Shown here: piece after piece, positions 1 to 11,041 of the stretch
How the letters are laid out: every line of letters begins with the position of its first letter
Numbering within the stretch: the stretch's first letter is position 1
Assembly (NCBI GenBank): GCA_016647705.1
Contig: CM028329.1
Coordinates: 16,790,410-16,854,409, forward strand
DNA: 64,000 bases
Reading direction: 5' to 3'
Origin: Eucommia ulmoides
Lineage: Eukaryota > Streptophyta > Magnoliopsida > Garryales > Eucommiaceae
Notes under the pieces: model-generated
Databases searched by the model: none
What the model saw: the letters and a program-made list of their open reading frames with translations, nothing else
Told to the model about the DNA's origin: nothing
Position numbers and translations under genes: made by a program

Positions 1-941
1 AGTCTTGACACTAATTGTAACCTTAGATTGTACGGTTGTATAGGTTATGGTACGTCATAACTCCCGATCGTGAGGTAAAACGATCCTATGGCTAGTAAGA
101 AAATATGTGTGTGGTATTAAATTATATATCAAAGTAATTTAACGAGTTGATTCAAATTTAGTTGTTTTATTATGATGATATATATGGAAGTTTAATATTA
201 CTTAAGTGTGAGGTTATATTTATATTTTAAAAAATAGTGTTTGATAAATATACTTGATCCATAATATTTTTTTTTTATATTATAAAGATAGTACACCGAT
301 AAAATATTTTATCTCAAGTACTCCAAGTAGAGACGATCTACTACTGGTATTAGATAAAGTCAAAGGATGGTGTCATTTTTTTGGGTTATCAGGATAGGTG
401 TTGATCGGGAAAGGTTAGGATATTGTAGTTTTGCTATAGAATATTTGTGACATGTGTAATCCCTTAATTTTGAGTTAGGTAAATGTTTTTGAAAATCTTT
501 GTCAATAGACAGTTAGCTTATGTTTGTTATTGGTTGAGTAACATCAAGTCGAAGCCACGTTTAGCTATGGGAGTGGGGCCCGAAGTAGGGTGTAACATGC
601 TTTAGCAAAGATCTCTGACACACAGGTTTTTCTCTCCCGAAGACAGCAGGCCGAATGGGTATTCGCTGAGAATCACTCTCTATGAGGATTTTTCTCTGAA
701 TTTTTTAGCGCCCCGAAATGTTTTTCTTTCAATTTTTGTGTTTCCCCGAAGGGTTTCTCGTTGAATTTTTGTTACCCAAAGGGTTTCGTTGTGTATTTTT
801 GTGTGATTGAAGTATGAGAAGAAAGGTCCTATTTTTAGGAAATGATGAGGAGTGAAAAACTCTAGGAATCCTTAGAAAATGTAGTCCAAATTGGGAAGGA
901 AAAGGAAACAAAATTCCAAAGGTAAGGGAAAAAGAAGCAAG
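1..941. other. Intergenic AT-rich DNA, nothing recognised
   Basis: I see no coding region, RNA gene or transposon end here. The stretch is AT-rich, with a short GC-richer patch around 540-700. It is probably repeat-derived, but I could match it to nothing else in the window. Confidence 0.4.
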
Positions 942-1283
942 TAGGGATGTCAATGGTCCAAGTTCGGCTCAGTTTCATACAAAACCAAAACCAAAACTGT
1001 TAAATATATATAAAACCAAAACCAACCAAAACTGCCAGTTTTTTTTTAAACAGTTTTAAAACCGGACCATTTAATTTTAACCAAAACCAAAACTGAAACA
1101 GAGAAACCGTTTAAGATTTTTAAATTTATAAAAATCAAACCAAAACTGAAACCCCATACCCTTGTTTCTTATATATGAACAAAAACATAACTAAAATATA
1201 AAACATAAATTTCAAAAACAAAAACCAAATTACAAAACTATTAATTATAAACAATCCCAATGATAATAAAATACAACAATAAG

Positions 1284-1335
<52 letters not shown>

Positions 1336-1545
1336 GTTACAGGTTCAATTCACCGTTCTGGTCACGCATTTCGGTTCCGCGGTTCAGTTATGCAGTTATT
1401 ATCCCCAAACCAAAATCAAAATCACTTCGGTTGTTAAATTTAAAATAAAAACAACGACCAAAACTATTTAATCGGTTTCAAAACTGGATTGCTCAGTTCG
1501 GTTTCGTGCGGTTATCCATCGGTTCGATTTTACTTACTATCCTTA
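942..1545. mobile_element. hAT-like non-autonomous element (MITE)
   Basis: The left end reads TAGGGATGTCAATGG. The right end, reversed, reads TAAGGATAGTAAG, a diverged inverted match. The flanks are gaagcaag on the left and gaagcgaag on the right, an imperfect copy of the 8-bp target duplication typical of hAT elements. The interior consists of AACCAAAACTG motifs on the left and GGTTCGGTTT motifs on the right, so the two halves are loosely complementary. An (AT)n run lies at 1287-1332. There is no transposase. The family call rests on the ends and flanks and is inference. Confidence 0.5.
1287..1332. repeat. (AT)n microsatellite
   Basis: About 23 uninterrupted AT dinucleotides inside the hAT-like element. 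Confidence 0.9.
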
Positions 1546-1594
1546 GAAGCGAAGAGAAAAAAGGAAACCTAGTCCCCATTTCGGCAAGGAAAAA

Positions 1595-1765
1595 AAGGTT
1601 TTAATTATTTTTTTTCTTTTCTATTTTTTTTGTCATTTCTTTTTTTTCTATTTTCAGTTTCTATTTTTTTTTATTGTTCCTTTCTGTTTTTTGTTTTTTA
1701 TTTTCTTTTTTCTTCTTTTGTTTTCCTTTTCCTTTTCTTCTTTCTAATTTTTTTTTTTGTTTCCT
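1595..1765. repeat. Pyrimidine-rich low-complexity tract
   Basis: Nearly pure T and C with long T runs on the plus strand. The remaining sequence up to about 2240 shows nothing I can identify. Confidence 0.7.
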
Positions 1766-2239
1766 CTACTAAAATAGAAAATAAAATAATAAGGTACAAA
1801 TAAATCACAAAAACATAAAATTAAAATTATTTTTGTGGACAATCAAAATGACATGTCTACAGTTACTCCTATTTGCCATGTAAGTTCCAATCGTTTGACA
1901 AAGATCGGAAACAACACCATTTTGATCGTCGTATTTTCTTTGAAAGCATATCTTTTTTGAATATTGGAGAATGAAATTAAAAAAATACTCCCTTTAGAGC
2001 ATGATGAAAAAGAATGAGAATGAAATATAGATGAATTGCAACCGAATACTTACGTATCTCGATAGTGCCAAGAAACAGGTGAAGCATAGTTTGTTATATG
2101 CCCCTGGCGGGGTGAGAAATGATAGCACAGATGGGAGGTGACCACGAAGATATCTTGCAAAATATAGGGGCACCATGGAGAGAATGCGAAATGAAAGACC
2201 ATCATAAAGAGGCAATGTAAAAAGACATGACACTCACAA

Positions 2240-3905
2240 AAAGATAAATGCAAAATAAAGGGTCATCATAGAGAGGCAATACAAAATGTATGAACACTCA
2301 CAGAAAGGCAAAATGCAAAATAAAAGGCCACCATAAACAAGAAAAAAACAAAAATAAAAGGCTATCACAGAGAGGCAAATGCAAAATGAAATGACAATCA
2401 CGGAGAGACAAAATACAAAATAAAGACAATCATGAAGAGACAAATACAAAATGAAAAACCATTACAAAGAGATAAAATTCAAAATAAAAAGTCATCATGG
2501 AGAAGCAAATGTAAAACAAAAAGTCATCACGGAGAGACAAAATGCAAAATAAAAGACCATGACGGAGAGGTAGAATGCAAAATAAAAGGTTATTACGGAG
2601 AGGCAAAATGCAAAATTAAGGGCCATCATGGAGAGTCAAATGCATAATAAAAAATCCATCATGGATAGGTAAATACATAATAAAAAGTCATCATGGAGAG
2701 GCAAAATAAAATTCCATCATGGAGAGATAAAATACAAAAAAAAGGCCATCATAGATAGACAAATGCAAAATAAAAAGTTCATTAAGGTGAGGGAAATATA
2801 AAATAAAAAATCATCACGGAGAGGTAAATGCAAAATGAAATGGCCATCACGGAGATGCATAAAGAGACAAATGAAAAAATAAAATGGCCATCACGAAGAT
2901 GCAAAATGAAAAATAAAAAGCCATAACAGAGAGGCAAAATACAAAATAAGAAGCCAGCATAGAGAGACAAATACAAAATGAAAAGTTATCACGGATAGGC
3001 AAAATAAAAATGAAATAGCTATCATGGATAGATAAAATACAGAATAAAAAACCATCAAGGAAAGACAAAATGTAAAATAAAAGACCATCACGGAGAGGCA
3101 AATACAAAATAAAAAGTCATCACAGAGAGACATAATGCAAAATGAAATTCCATCACGGAGAGATAGAATGCAAAAAAAAGGTCATCATGGAGAAGTAAAA
3201 TAAAAGACCATCACGGAGAAGACGAATGTAAAATGAAAGGCCATCACGGAGAGGGCAACTGCAAAGTAAAAGGCCATCATGGAGAGGTAGAATGCAAAAT
3301 AAAGGTCATCACGGAGAGGTAGATTACAAAATAAAAAGACCATCATGGAGAGGTAGAATGCAAAATAAAAGGCCATCACGGAGAGGCAAAATACAAAATA
3401 AAAAGTCATCACAGAGAGACAAAATGCAAAATAAAGGGCAATCACAGATAAACAAAATGCAAAATAAAAGGCCATCATAGAGAGACAAAATGTAAAATAA
3501 AAAGACCATCACGAAGAGACAAATGCAAAATGAAAAGTCATCACAAAGAGATAAATGTAAAATTAAATGGCCATCACAGAGAGGCAAAATAAAAAATAAA
3601 AAACCATCACATAGAGACAAAATGCAAAATAAAGGGCCATCATGGATAAGAAAAATACAAAATAAAAGGCCATCACAGAGAGACACATGCAAAAAAAAGT
3701 TATCACGAAGAGGCCAATGCAAAATTAAAAGTCCTCACAAAGAGACAAATGCAAAATGAAATGGCCATCACAAAGAGGTAAATAAAAAGAAAAATCCATC
3801 ACAGAGAGACAAATGTAAAATAAAAACCCATCACGGAGAGACAGAATACAAAATAAAAGGCCATCACAAAGAGGTAACTGCTAAATTAAAGGCCATCACT
3901 AAGAG
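2240..3905. repeat. Minisatellite, about 33-bp unit, about 50 copies
   Basis: A degenerate tandem array whose unit reads about as GGCCATCACGGAGAGGC followed by AAAATGCAAAATAAAA. Unit length drifts by a few bases. Because 33 is a multiple of three, the array gives open frames up to 132 codons on the minus strand with an 11-residue period. These are a by-product of the repeat and not genes. Homology declines gradually at both ends. Confidence 0.9.
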
Positions 3906-4010
3906 GCAAATATGAAAATAAATGATAAAGTATAAAATGTGCCCCAATCTGTGGTTGGAGCTGACAAACTCAAATTCCCTAGATGCAAAAATAGGAAAAC
4001 TCCATATAAT

Positions 4011-4893
4011 ATGTCCTTGCTTGGGGTTAGGGTAAAATGAGAGATCAAGAGATATAAAATGTGTCCCAGCCCACGGTTAGGGCTAACACAAGAATGACCG
4101 AGCCTTGATAGGTTGCCTATGTACCTTGGCATTACATCGATTATCAGGTTTAGCGTAGTTTGTTGAATGCCCCCTCCAAGGCAAGACACGAACTCCCACC
4201 TAAAGATGCTCATAAAATGGTAAGAAAACAACTGACCCATGCAAAAATTATACACAGACAAGCGTTTACACATTTTTTTTTTACGAAGAAATATTGGTCA
4301 TCCTTAAGTAATCCACAATTTTTTTAAAAGGCTACCTTTGTAATTCAAAGACTTTTTCTAGTTAATGAGATTTTCTTTTGACCCATCAAGGAGATTAAAA
4401 AATAGTAGTGTACTCTTACCTTCATGGTATAGATTTGTCCTAGCTTTCTATTAATATGCCCTTGCCTGGGGTTAGGGTAAAATGAGAGATCAAGAGATAT
4501 ATAAAATGTGCCCCAACCTGCGGTTGGGGCTGACACAGGAATGACCAAACCTTGATAAGTTGCCTATGTACCTTAGCATTACGTCGAGAATCTAATTTAA
4601 TGTAGTTCATTGAATGCCCCCTCCAAGGCAAGACACGAACACCCACCTGAAGATACTAATCAAATGGCAAATAAACAATTAACCTATGCAAGAATTATAC
4701 ATAGACAAACATTTACACATTTTTTTTACGAAGAAAACAATGGTCATCCTTAAGTGATCCACAATTTTTTTTAAAGGCTACCTTTGCAATTCAAAGACTT
4801 TCCCTAGTTAATGAGATTTTCTTTTGACCCATCGAAGGGACTAAAAAAGAGTAGTGTACTCTTACCTTTATGGTATAGATTTGTTTTAGCTTT
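4011..4893. repeat. Tandem duplication, two copies of about 444 bp
   Basis: The segment starting ATGTCCTTGCTTGGGGTTAG at 4011 recurs from 4455 (ATGCCCTTGCCTGGGGTTAG) and runs nearly co-linear to about 4893. A partial third copy (tataaaatgtgcccc) lies at about 3930-3970. Both copies contain a phrase (ggttgcctatgtacctt, then gtagtttgttgaatgcccc) whose relatives occur near 2085 and 39165. The unit is therefore probably part of a dispersed LTR-type repeat that was duplicated locally. Confidence 0.85.
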
Positions 4894-5267
4894 TTATTTT
4901 ACTCTTTATTTGGCTACTAAGATTAATTCCAATGTTTGGGATCTAAATCCCTTTATGATTTCTATATCAATTAATACCAACAAACTGTATTAGCCAAGGT
5001 ATGTACAAAAATTTAAAGTTTATATATTCAAATATCCACTTTTACTAGATTTGATTTTTTGTATTGATTTGATTTGAACTTGACAAACATGATTTAGATA
5101 ATAATAAAAAAAAATTCTAAAATTCATATCACAAGATGACCTCCTCAACTAACAAGCAATCAAATCATTCTTTTCACAGTGCGACTTTTGAGTAACTGAA
5201 GAAAGATGCTTCTCAAATTTTATCCTTTTTTTTTTCCAGTGTAATGTCATCATGAGTAATGTATGTA

Positions 5268-5350
5268 GGGAACTTTGGGAAATGATCCTGGTCTAGTTGG
5301 CCCAAGTCACTAGGTGCTGAAACACCCATACGCTTAGTACTCGAATTACC
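5268..5350 (+). repeat. Fragment of dispersed repeat (TTGGCCCAAGTCACTAGG family)
   Basis: It contains CTAGTTGGCCCAAGTCACTA followed by GGTGCTGAAACACC. Diverged matches occur at about 20285 and 34045, inside longer homologous blocks. The family is unidentified. Confidence 0.6.
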
Positions 5351-5454
5351 TAGATTGTCATTCACCTAATTTTTTCTTTATTTCTTCCTTATTTTTTTTG
5401 AGAAGCATCTTTATGATATTATGGATGATGCAAAAATCTCTCGAACTCAAAAGG

Positions 5455-5900
5455 TTTATTTGGGGTGATGACTTTGCTTTATGACGGGCAACCTAGCCGT
5501 GGAATTTTTGGGTGATGGCTTTTTGGGTAATGACTTTTCGGGTAATGGCTTTGCTTTATGATGGATTGCCTAGCCAATGGGTTTTTGGATGGTGGATTTT
5601 TGGGTGATTGTTTTTTTAAGTAATGGCTTTACTTTATGACAAATTGCCTAGTCGTTGGGTGGGTCATTCGGCTTAGTGTTTTGGATGACGAATTTTTGGG
5701 CAATTGATTTTTGGGGGATGTTTTTGGGGTGATGGATTTACTTTATAATGGATTTCCTAGCCGATGGAGTTTGGGTGGTGGGTCTTTTGGCTAATGGATT
5801 TATGGTATTTTGGGTAATGATTTTTTGGTGGATGGATTTTTGGGTGATGGTTTTGCTTTATGAAAGATTGCCTAGCCTATGGATGGAGTTTGGAAATTTT
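5455..5900. repeat. Degenerate tandem repeat, GGGTGATGG-rich
   Basis: The phrase GCTTTATGATGGATTGCCTA, or close variants, recurs near 5470, 5550, 5628, 5739 and 5855. The spacers are rich in TTTTTGGGTGATGG. The period is irregular, about 80 to 115 bp. I see no coding function. Confidence 0.65.
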
Positions 5901-7055
5901 TATCGAGAGACTCTCAAGATTTTATTGACAATTATCTAGATAAGGTGAGTCATCTTCCTTTATTTCATCTTAGATCAAAGTCTCTTTTAATATCAAAATT
6001 ATATTCCCCATGCTCAAGTTCATTGTCAATACATAGATCACACACAAACAATTTTACAATAATTAAAAAAAAAAAAGCATTAAACATTTGAGACATAGCT
6101 TAAGAAACACAGTAGAATTTATTGAAAGATTTAAGTTGTATATAATGCAAGTTCTCTACCATCTAAAAGACTAACTAGATGGAGATGTGGATTTTTAGAG
6201 TTTTTCCCCAATTTTATCAAAATTCATCTTAACAAACAAGTTCATGAGTGGTACCCTTAGGTCAGGTTTTGGCTTGCAATAGGAGGTTGTCATCCAATAA
6301 AGTTTAGGAGTATTATGGTTTTGGCCTAGGGTGGATTGAGATCAAATTTCTCCCACTGGTCGATGAATTTATTTGAAAGGTAGGGTGTTGAGGGCTTAGG
6401 GTCATTTGGATAGGATGGTATCTCGACATAGCGGATGGAAAGATATGGACTTAATGAAAAATGGGTATTTGTGGTATTGGAGGTGGGGTATGGTTTTGAT
6501 TTTGGTGAAACTACAGGGTATAACTTGATTTGGGGTTATGGGCTTAGTAGGTTATTCAAAGTAAGGTTGGTTTGTATTTTGATTGGGAATGCTTTGGATT
6601 AGTGATTTTGGTTTGGTGAGACTATTGGGGTACCACTTGGTTCAAGGATATGGATCAAATAGGTAATTTAAGGTATATGGGTCGGGAGTTTGGTTGATAT
6701 TTTTGCCGGGTATAGTTCGGATTGGTGGTTTTGGTACAAATAGAAGGATCTTACCTGATTTGGGGGACATGGGTTAATATGATTTCTATTCGGGAGGGAA
6801 GCCTTGAAAGAATTTTTTTTGTGTCCTTTTTTTTTTGTGTGTGTGTGTGTGTGTGATTCACTCTTGGATAACCAAATTTCCCAAAAAAATAAGAAAAAAA
6901 AAAATAAGCGGGGAACGGATATATGTTAAAAAAGAAAAATCTCATTATAACTCACACTTATTTACAAAATAGAAGGAAAAAGATAACAAAATTAAAAAAA
7001 AAAAAAAAATGGACTTGGATTATTTGGACATTTTAGGCTAGACTCTCTAACTATC
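5900..7055. other. Intergenic DNA with G/T-rich segment and (GT)n
   Basis: A G/T-rich stretch at 6340-6740 has loosely repeated phrases (ttttggtgaaactacaggg and ttggtttggtgagactattg) about 125 bp apart. A (GT)n run lies at 6837-6855. No gene is recognised. Confidence 0.4.
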
Positions 7056-7400
7056 CCCAATGGAGTCGCCAACTGGCGCGCCCCGATTTTTTAAGAAAAG
7101 CTTTAAGAATATGAAATAATAAAGGGTAAAATATAAGGAATTTTTCAAAGCATCTGTTTTCTCAAAAAAAACTTAGACAATTTAAAAATAAGGAGTCGTC
7201 ACCTAGCATAAGGTTTAATTGGTATGCTAGGTCACCGATTTTTTCTTTTTCAAAAAATAATAATTTAACAAGCTTAAGTGACTTTGACTTCGAAAGCACA
7301 TCCAAACCAAAGATTCATTTAAAGAGTTAGAGGGTTGTTACACTTAAGGAAGGTGTTAGGCATCCTAAGACGCTCGTCCGAAAATGGCACCTTATATCTA
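7055..7400 (+). repeat. Dispersed repeat, copy 1
   Basis: Matching phrases in order are tccccaatggagtcgcc, tatgctaggtcaccgat and aaggtgttaggcatcctaag. The same order appears in diverged form at 38490-38880 (gtccccagctaatgcaccc, gtgctaggtcaccaa, agatgttaggcaccccaaa). This looks like part of an LTR or leader of an old retroelement. I cannot assign a family. From 7400 to 8294 I see nothing. Confidence 0.55.
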
Positions 7401-8294
7401 ATTATATCCAAATGTTTTGTTTTATTTTTGAAAACCTTTCCCTTCTTATAATGTTTTTTTTTTTTTTTGAAATTGAATGGGATTTTGGAATGTTATCTTG
7501 GATTGTTTTCCTGATATGATCTCTTATGAAATATTAAGGGATTTGATAACGATAATCCCCAGAGGGGGTGTTTTATATATGTTTCCGATGAACTTTTTTT
7601 TTTTTAATTTTAAGTGAAAAATCAATCTAAGTGATGTATGAATGCAAAACATGATGATAATGATATTGAACTAACATGTTATGGATCTACTTTTATTTAC
7701 ACAAGAATTTTTTATTTTTTATTTTTTGAAAATAATCTAGACTAATGAAATAAAACAGTTTAATTTAAAACATGCTGATGCCAGGGATCTGAATATAGGA
7801 ATAAATTATGGACCTAAACGAATTAACATAACTATATGAGAAAGAGTTCTAATGTCTATCGTGGCTAATATGGCATACATAAATAGCGTATATGAGAATG
7901 AATACAAAATATAAGTACATGTATGTACTAAATGGTGAAAAAGTGGTTCAATGGCATGAATCATGGGGTCTAAAATAGCGTATATGATGTAATAAAGTAT
8001 GAAAAGTGTAAGTGGTGAAAAGTGTTCTAAATATATCTTCTAAGTGGTACAAATGGTAATTTGCAAGATGTCATGAAATATTATGTTACTTACTATGTGG
8101 ATGCGAGGGAATTCCTAATTTCCTAATTTTCCCAATTAATTCGAAGAAATCCTAATTTCAAATTCCCTCAAATTATATGGAGATGAGAATCAAGGAAAAG
8201 TCGCGGAACAAGTTGTGATTTATGGCTCCAAATCCTTAATTGGATATCCCTTTTGAATTAATTAGACTTTTGAAACATTAATTTAAATCATGGA

Positions 8295-9928
8295 AGTTGA
8301 CCCTAGATGTTTTGATAGACAAATTAAAGTTGATATTTTTATGGAACTAATGATTTATTGATTGATTTCAGAATTAAATTCCAATTGGGTAAGTGAAAAA
8401 AGAATGAGATTTCAAGATGATATTTTATGGAAGTTTAATTTGGTTAGGATGAATACATTGAAGATTTTGTTAGCAGAAAAGATATTTTTGTATTTCTAGG
8501 TAAAAAGAACTCAATCCTTTTTATGCTCTTAATGTAACCAGATTAGGATCATGTGTGACACTTATAAAATAAGTTGAATTATTTTAAATATGGTTAGAAT
8601 TGACAAATTCAAGTGTCTAAACGTTTTTCCTAAAGTATCGATCAAGAAAATATTTTAAAAATGGGAAAAATATATTTTTCGGCCTAAATGGCCGATCGCC
8701 AGTTGAAACAGTCAATTGGCAGATTCAGGATGGGTGATTTTGAGGTTTTAGCTTGCTAGTCAATTGAATGGATTTGATGTTTTCTGATCTTAAAACAGTT
8801 GACTGACCAGTTGACCAACTGATTGTCAACAGCTGAAAAATAAGTCGTTGAGGGTACAATCGATCGACCGATGTAATTGTCAGTCTATCGACTGTGTATT
8901 TTATGCATATTTGGCCAAAATATTTTTCGAGATATTCAACCTTAATCTTATGCCTTTCAACGTTGTAAAATCATATTTTATGAGGGTTTTAACTATATTT
9001 AATGAGTGTACTGTATATTTTGAAGATCTTATTATTTAACCCATGTACTATTTGATTTTATGAGATTTATTGAGAAAAATACTTTCTACTTGTTAGGGGT
9101 TTGAATCAAAATATCTTTGGGACTAAATTGAGAGATTTAGAGGATTATTTTTGGGTCAAACATTTCATATTTAAAAGGTTTTAATATACGGGGTCTATAT
9201 ATAACATTTGTGGGCTAATTTTTCAAAATATAACCATTATATATATATATTGACCTGCGTTTTTGGAAGAAAAAAAAAATCAAGATCAAGAGTTTTAAGT
9301 CATCCACTTTTAAAGAGAAACAATTTTGTTGAAATATATATTTAAGAGAAATTTTTGAAAAAATTCTTGATCAAGGCGTTCATCGTTTTCTGTTACTAGT
9401 TTTTGCGCTATATCTTTGTCTCTATTGTTTTCAAAGGAACTTTGGTCAGATCTCTCCGATTACTTTACATGCTCAATATTTTGTGTTTAACATGATATAT
9501 ATCTTTGTTTGATTCTTAGCCTATAAAATAATTACGTTCTTTATGAGTCTGGTGAAAAGAAAATTGTAAAGGTTTAATTCTGAGCCCAGTAAAAAAATGA
9601 GGTTAGTCCAGAACTTGTGAAAAAGAATTTAAGAGTTTGTTTCTTACCTGGTAAAGGGATCAAGGTTAGTGTATTGCAAAATATCTGTGGGAGCTCAGAG
9701 GATTGGACGTAGGCAAAGGTAGTTTGCCGAATCAAGATAAATTGGTGTGTTCAATTTCTCTATCCCTACTTATTTGGTTGTGGATTTAGTTAAATACGTT
9801 TTCACTGTAACTCAAAATAAACAACCAGTTAGGAAAATTGGTGATTTGGTTGCTTGTTAATTAATTTATTTAAATTATTTATAACTACCTAATTTAACCA
9901 ATTCTTGAGTAGACTTGGGGGGCCAACA
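8295..9928 (+). mobile_element. 5' LTR of decayed Ty1/Copia element
   Basis: The right boundary is clear: the LTR ends GGCCAACA and is followed at once by a degraded primer-binding site. The left boundary is set by similarity to the LTR start of the Copia element at 26289-33435 (read on its own strand): both share the order GTTGA-CCTA, then GTTGATATTTTT, then GGAACTAAT. It is accurate to perhaps 10 bp. The middle (8690-8880) contains repeated GTTGACTG-like motifs that are also present in the relative's LTR. No 3' LTR partner was found, so the element is truncated. Confidence 0.65.
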
Positions 9929-9929
9929 A

Positions 9930-9944
9930 TTGGTACTAGAAATG
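9930..9944 (+). other. Primer-binding site, initiator-Met type, degraded
   Basis: TTGGTACTAGAAATGG directly follows the LTR end CCAACA. The usual Copia site complementary to initiator tRNA-Met begins TGGTATCAGAGC; here several positions have changed. Position and context make the call. Confidence 0.6.
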
Positions 9945-9966
9945 GTTTTAGCTCATTAGGCTTCAT

Positions 9967-10396
9967 ATGCTAGTTAAGCACAATCACATGGCACATCACA
10001 TGAACACACTACCTGATGGGCAATCTATACACCATCCTCCACTATTTACAGGTTATAGTTATGTATTCTGGAAGGCCAAAATTACTACATTCTTACAAAC
10101 TACTTACGATGATGTATGGTTAGTTATTAAAAAGGGTTCGTATGTTCCTACTGTTAATGGTGTTGCTAAGAGATAGGAAAAATATGATGTGGACGACTTT
10201 AAAAAGTTTTATATTAATGCTCAAGCTATTAAAATTTTATTTTGTGGATAAGATGTGAATGAATATAACAAGATATCAGGATGCGAGTTAGTAAAGCAGA
10301 TGTAGGATACTTTACAAATCCCACACGAGGAAACAAATCAAGTGAAAGAATAAAAGTTGGTGCCCTGGTTCATCAATTTGAGCTTTTCAGAATGGG
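9967..10396 (+). pseudogene. Copia gag, N-terminal part (UBN2-type), broken
   Basis: The reading starts MLVKHNHMAHHMNTLPDG and includes PPLFTGYSYVFWKAKITTFL, the typical start of Copia gag (Retrotran_gag/UBN2 family), which would form the capsid-like shell. In-frame stops follow GVAKR near 10175 and FCG near 10247. A frame change is then needed before LVHQFELFRM at about 10370-10395. After this point gag homology stops abruptly. It resumes about 6.5 kb downstream at 16950 with MCTRFTNIFNSLG, the residues expected next. The gag gene was therefore split by insertions. Confidence 0.8.
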
Positions 10397-11041
10397 TGTT
10401 AAAGTGGATCTCTCATTTTTCTTTTTAGGTGTGCATTGTTTGCCTGCATTCTTGACCATTGATAGGATGTTGGGATTTGAAGACAACCCCTTTCACTTTA
10501 TACGATATAACTGATGATAACGGATCCTGGCAGAATAGGAATATACACCTCTGGATGACCGAAGAACCAAAAGAGATGTTGGTATGATAAAGGGTTTCTA
10601 CCTCCTGCGGGTAAAAAAAAAAAGGTTGTATTATAGTTTTGACAGTTTTGAGGTAGTAGTGAGAGTGTAAAGTTCCTGAACGTCACTTAAGAGTTGTTAT
10701 ATGTTAACTAGGGGTTATGCGGTAGGGGCGCCTCTAAGTGGGCTAAATGCGCAAAAGCCCTAAGGTATTAGCGTGCATCCATTTTCTTGCTTGCTTGCCC
10801 TGCCACCGCTTCCTCAAAGACCAAGACCAAGTATTACCAATTCCCCTAGCAAACACGGGTAAAACGTTGTGTGGTAGAGGAGCGGGAATGACAATCAAAG
10901 TCATCGTCAACAGGCTCTCCAACTCATTTGCACCATTCGTAACCTCGTTGGCTTAGATTTGTCTCTGTCCCAACTCTCTTTTCTTAGCATACTCGTATGT
11001 CTTTTTCCCACTCCCCTCATTCTACTAATCAGTATGATGAC
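10397..11041. other. Insert in Copia gag, partly mitochondrial
   Basis: This sequence and its continuation at 16830-16950 lie between two adjacent parts of the Copia gag, so together they form an insertion. One segment (10501-10690) matches plant cox1. The rest, for example the GC-rich 10720-10970, has no homology I recognise, but its base composition differs from the surrounding retroelement and would fit plant mitochondrial intergenic DNA. That is inference. Confidence 0.5.
10501..10690 (-). pseudogene. cox1: Mitochondrial cox1 fragment in nuclear DNA (NUMT)
   Basis: On the minus strand the frame reads [20 protein letters not shown] preceded by PAGG and followed by IISYIV. This is the highly conserved haem-copper core of cytochrome c oxidase subunit 1, including the H-P-E-V-Y motif at the copper-B site. 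Only about 60 codons are present, and upstream residues are increasingly degraded (a T run interrupts the frame before PAGG). There is no start, and similarity ends after IV at 10501. It is a dead copy transferred from the mitochondrial genome. It sits inside a Copia gag and next to a later LTR insertion. Confidence 0.85.

Noticed and set aside
3324..3722. 132-codon minus-strand open frame with hydrophobic period
   Set aside because: It is the translation of the 33-bp minisatellite. The overlapping frames are equally open and have the same period.
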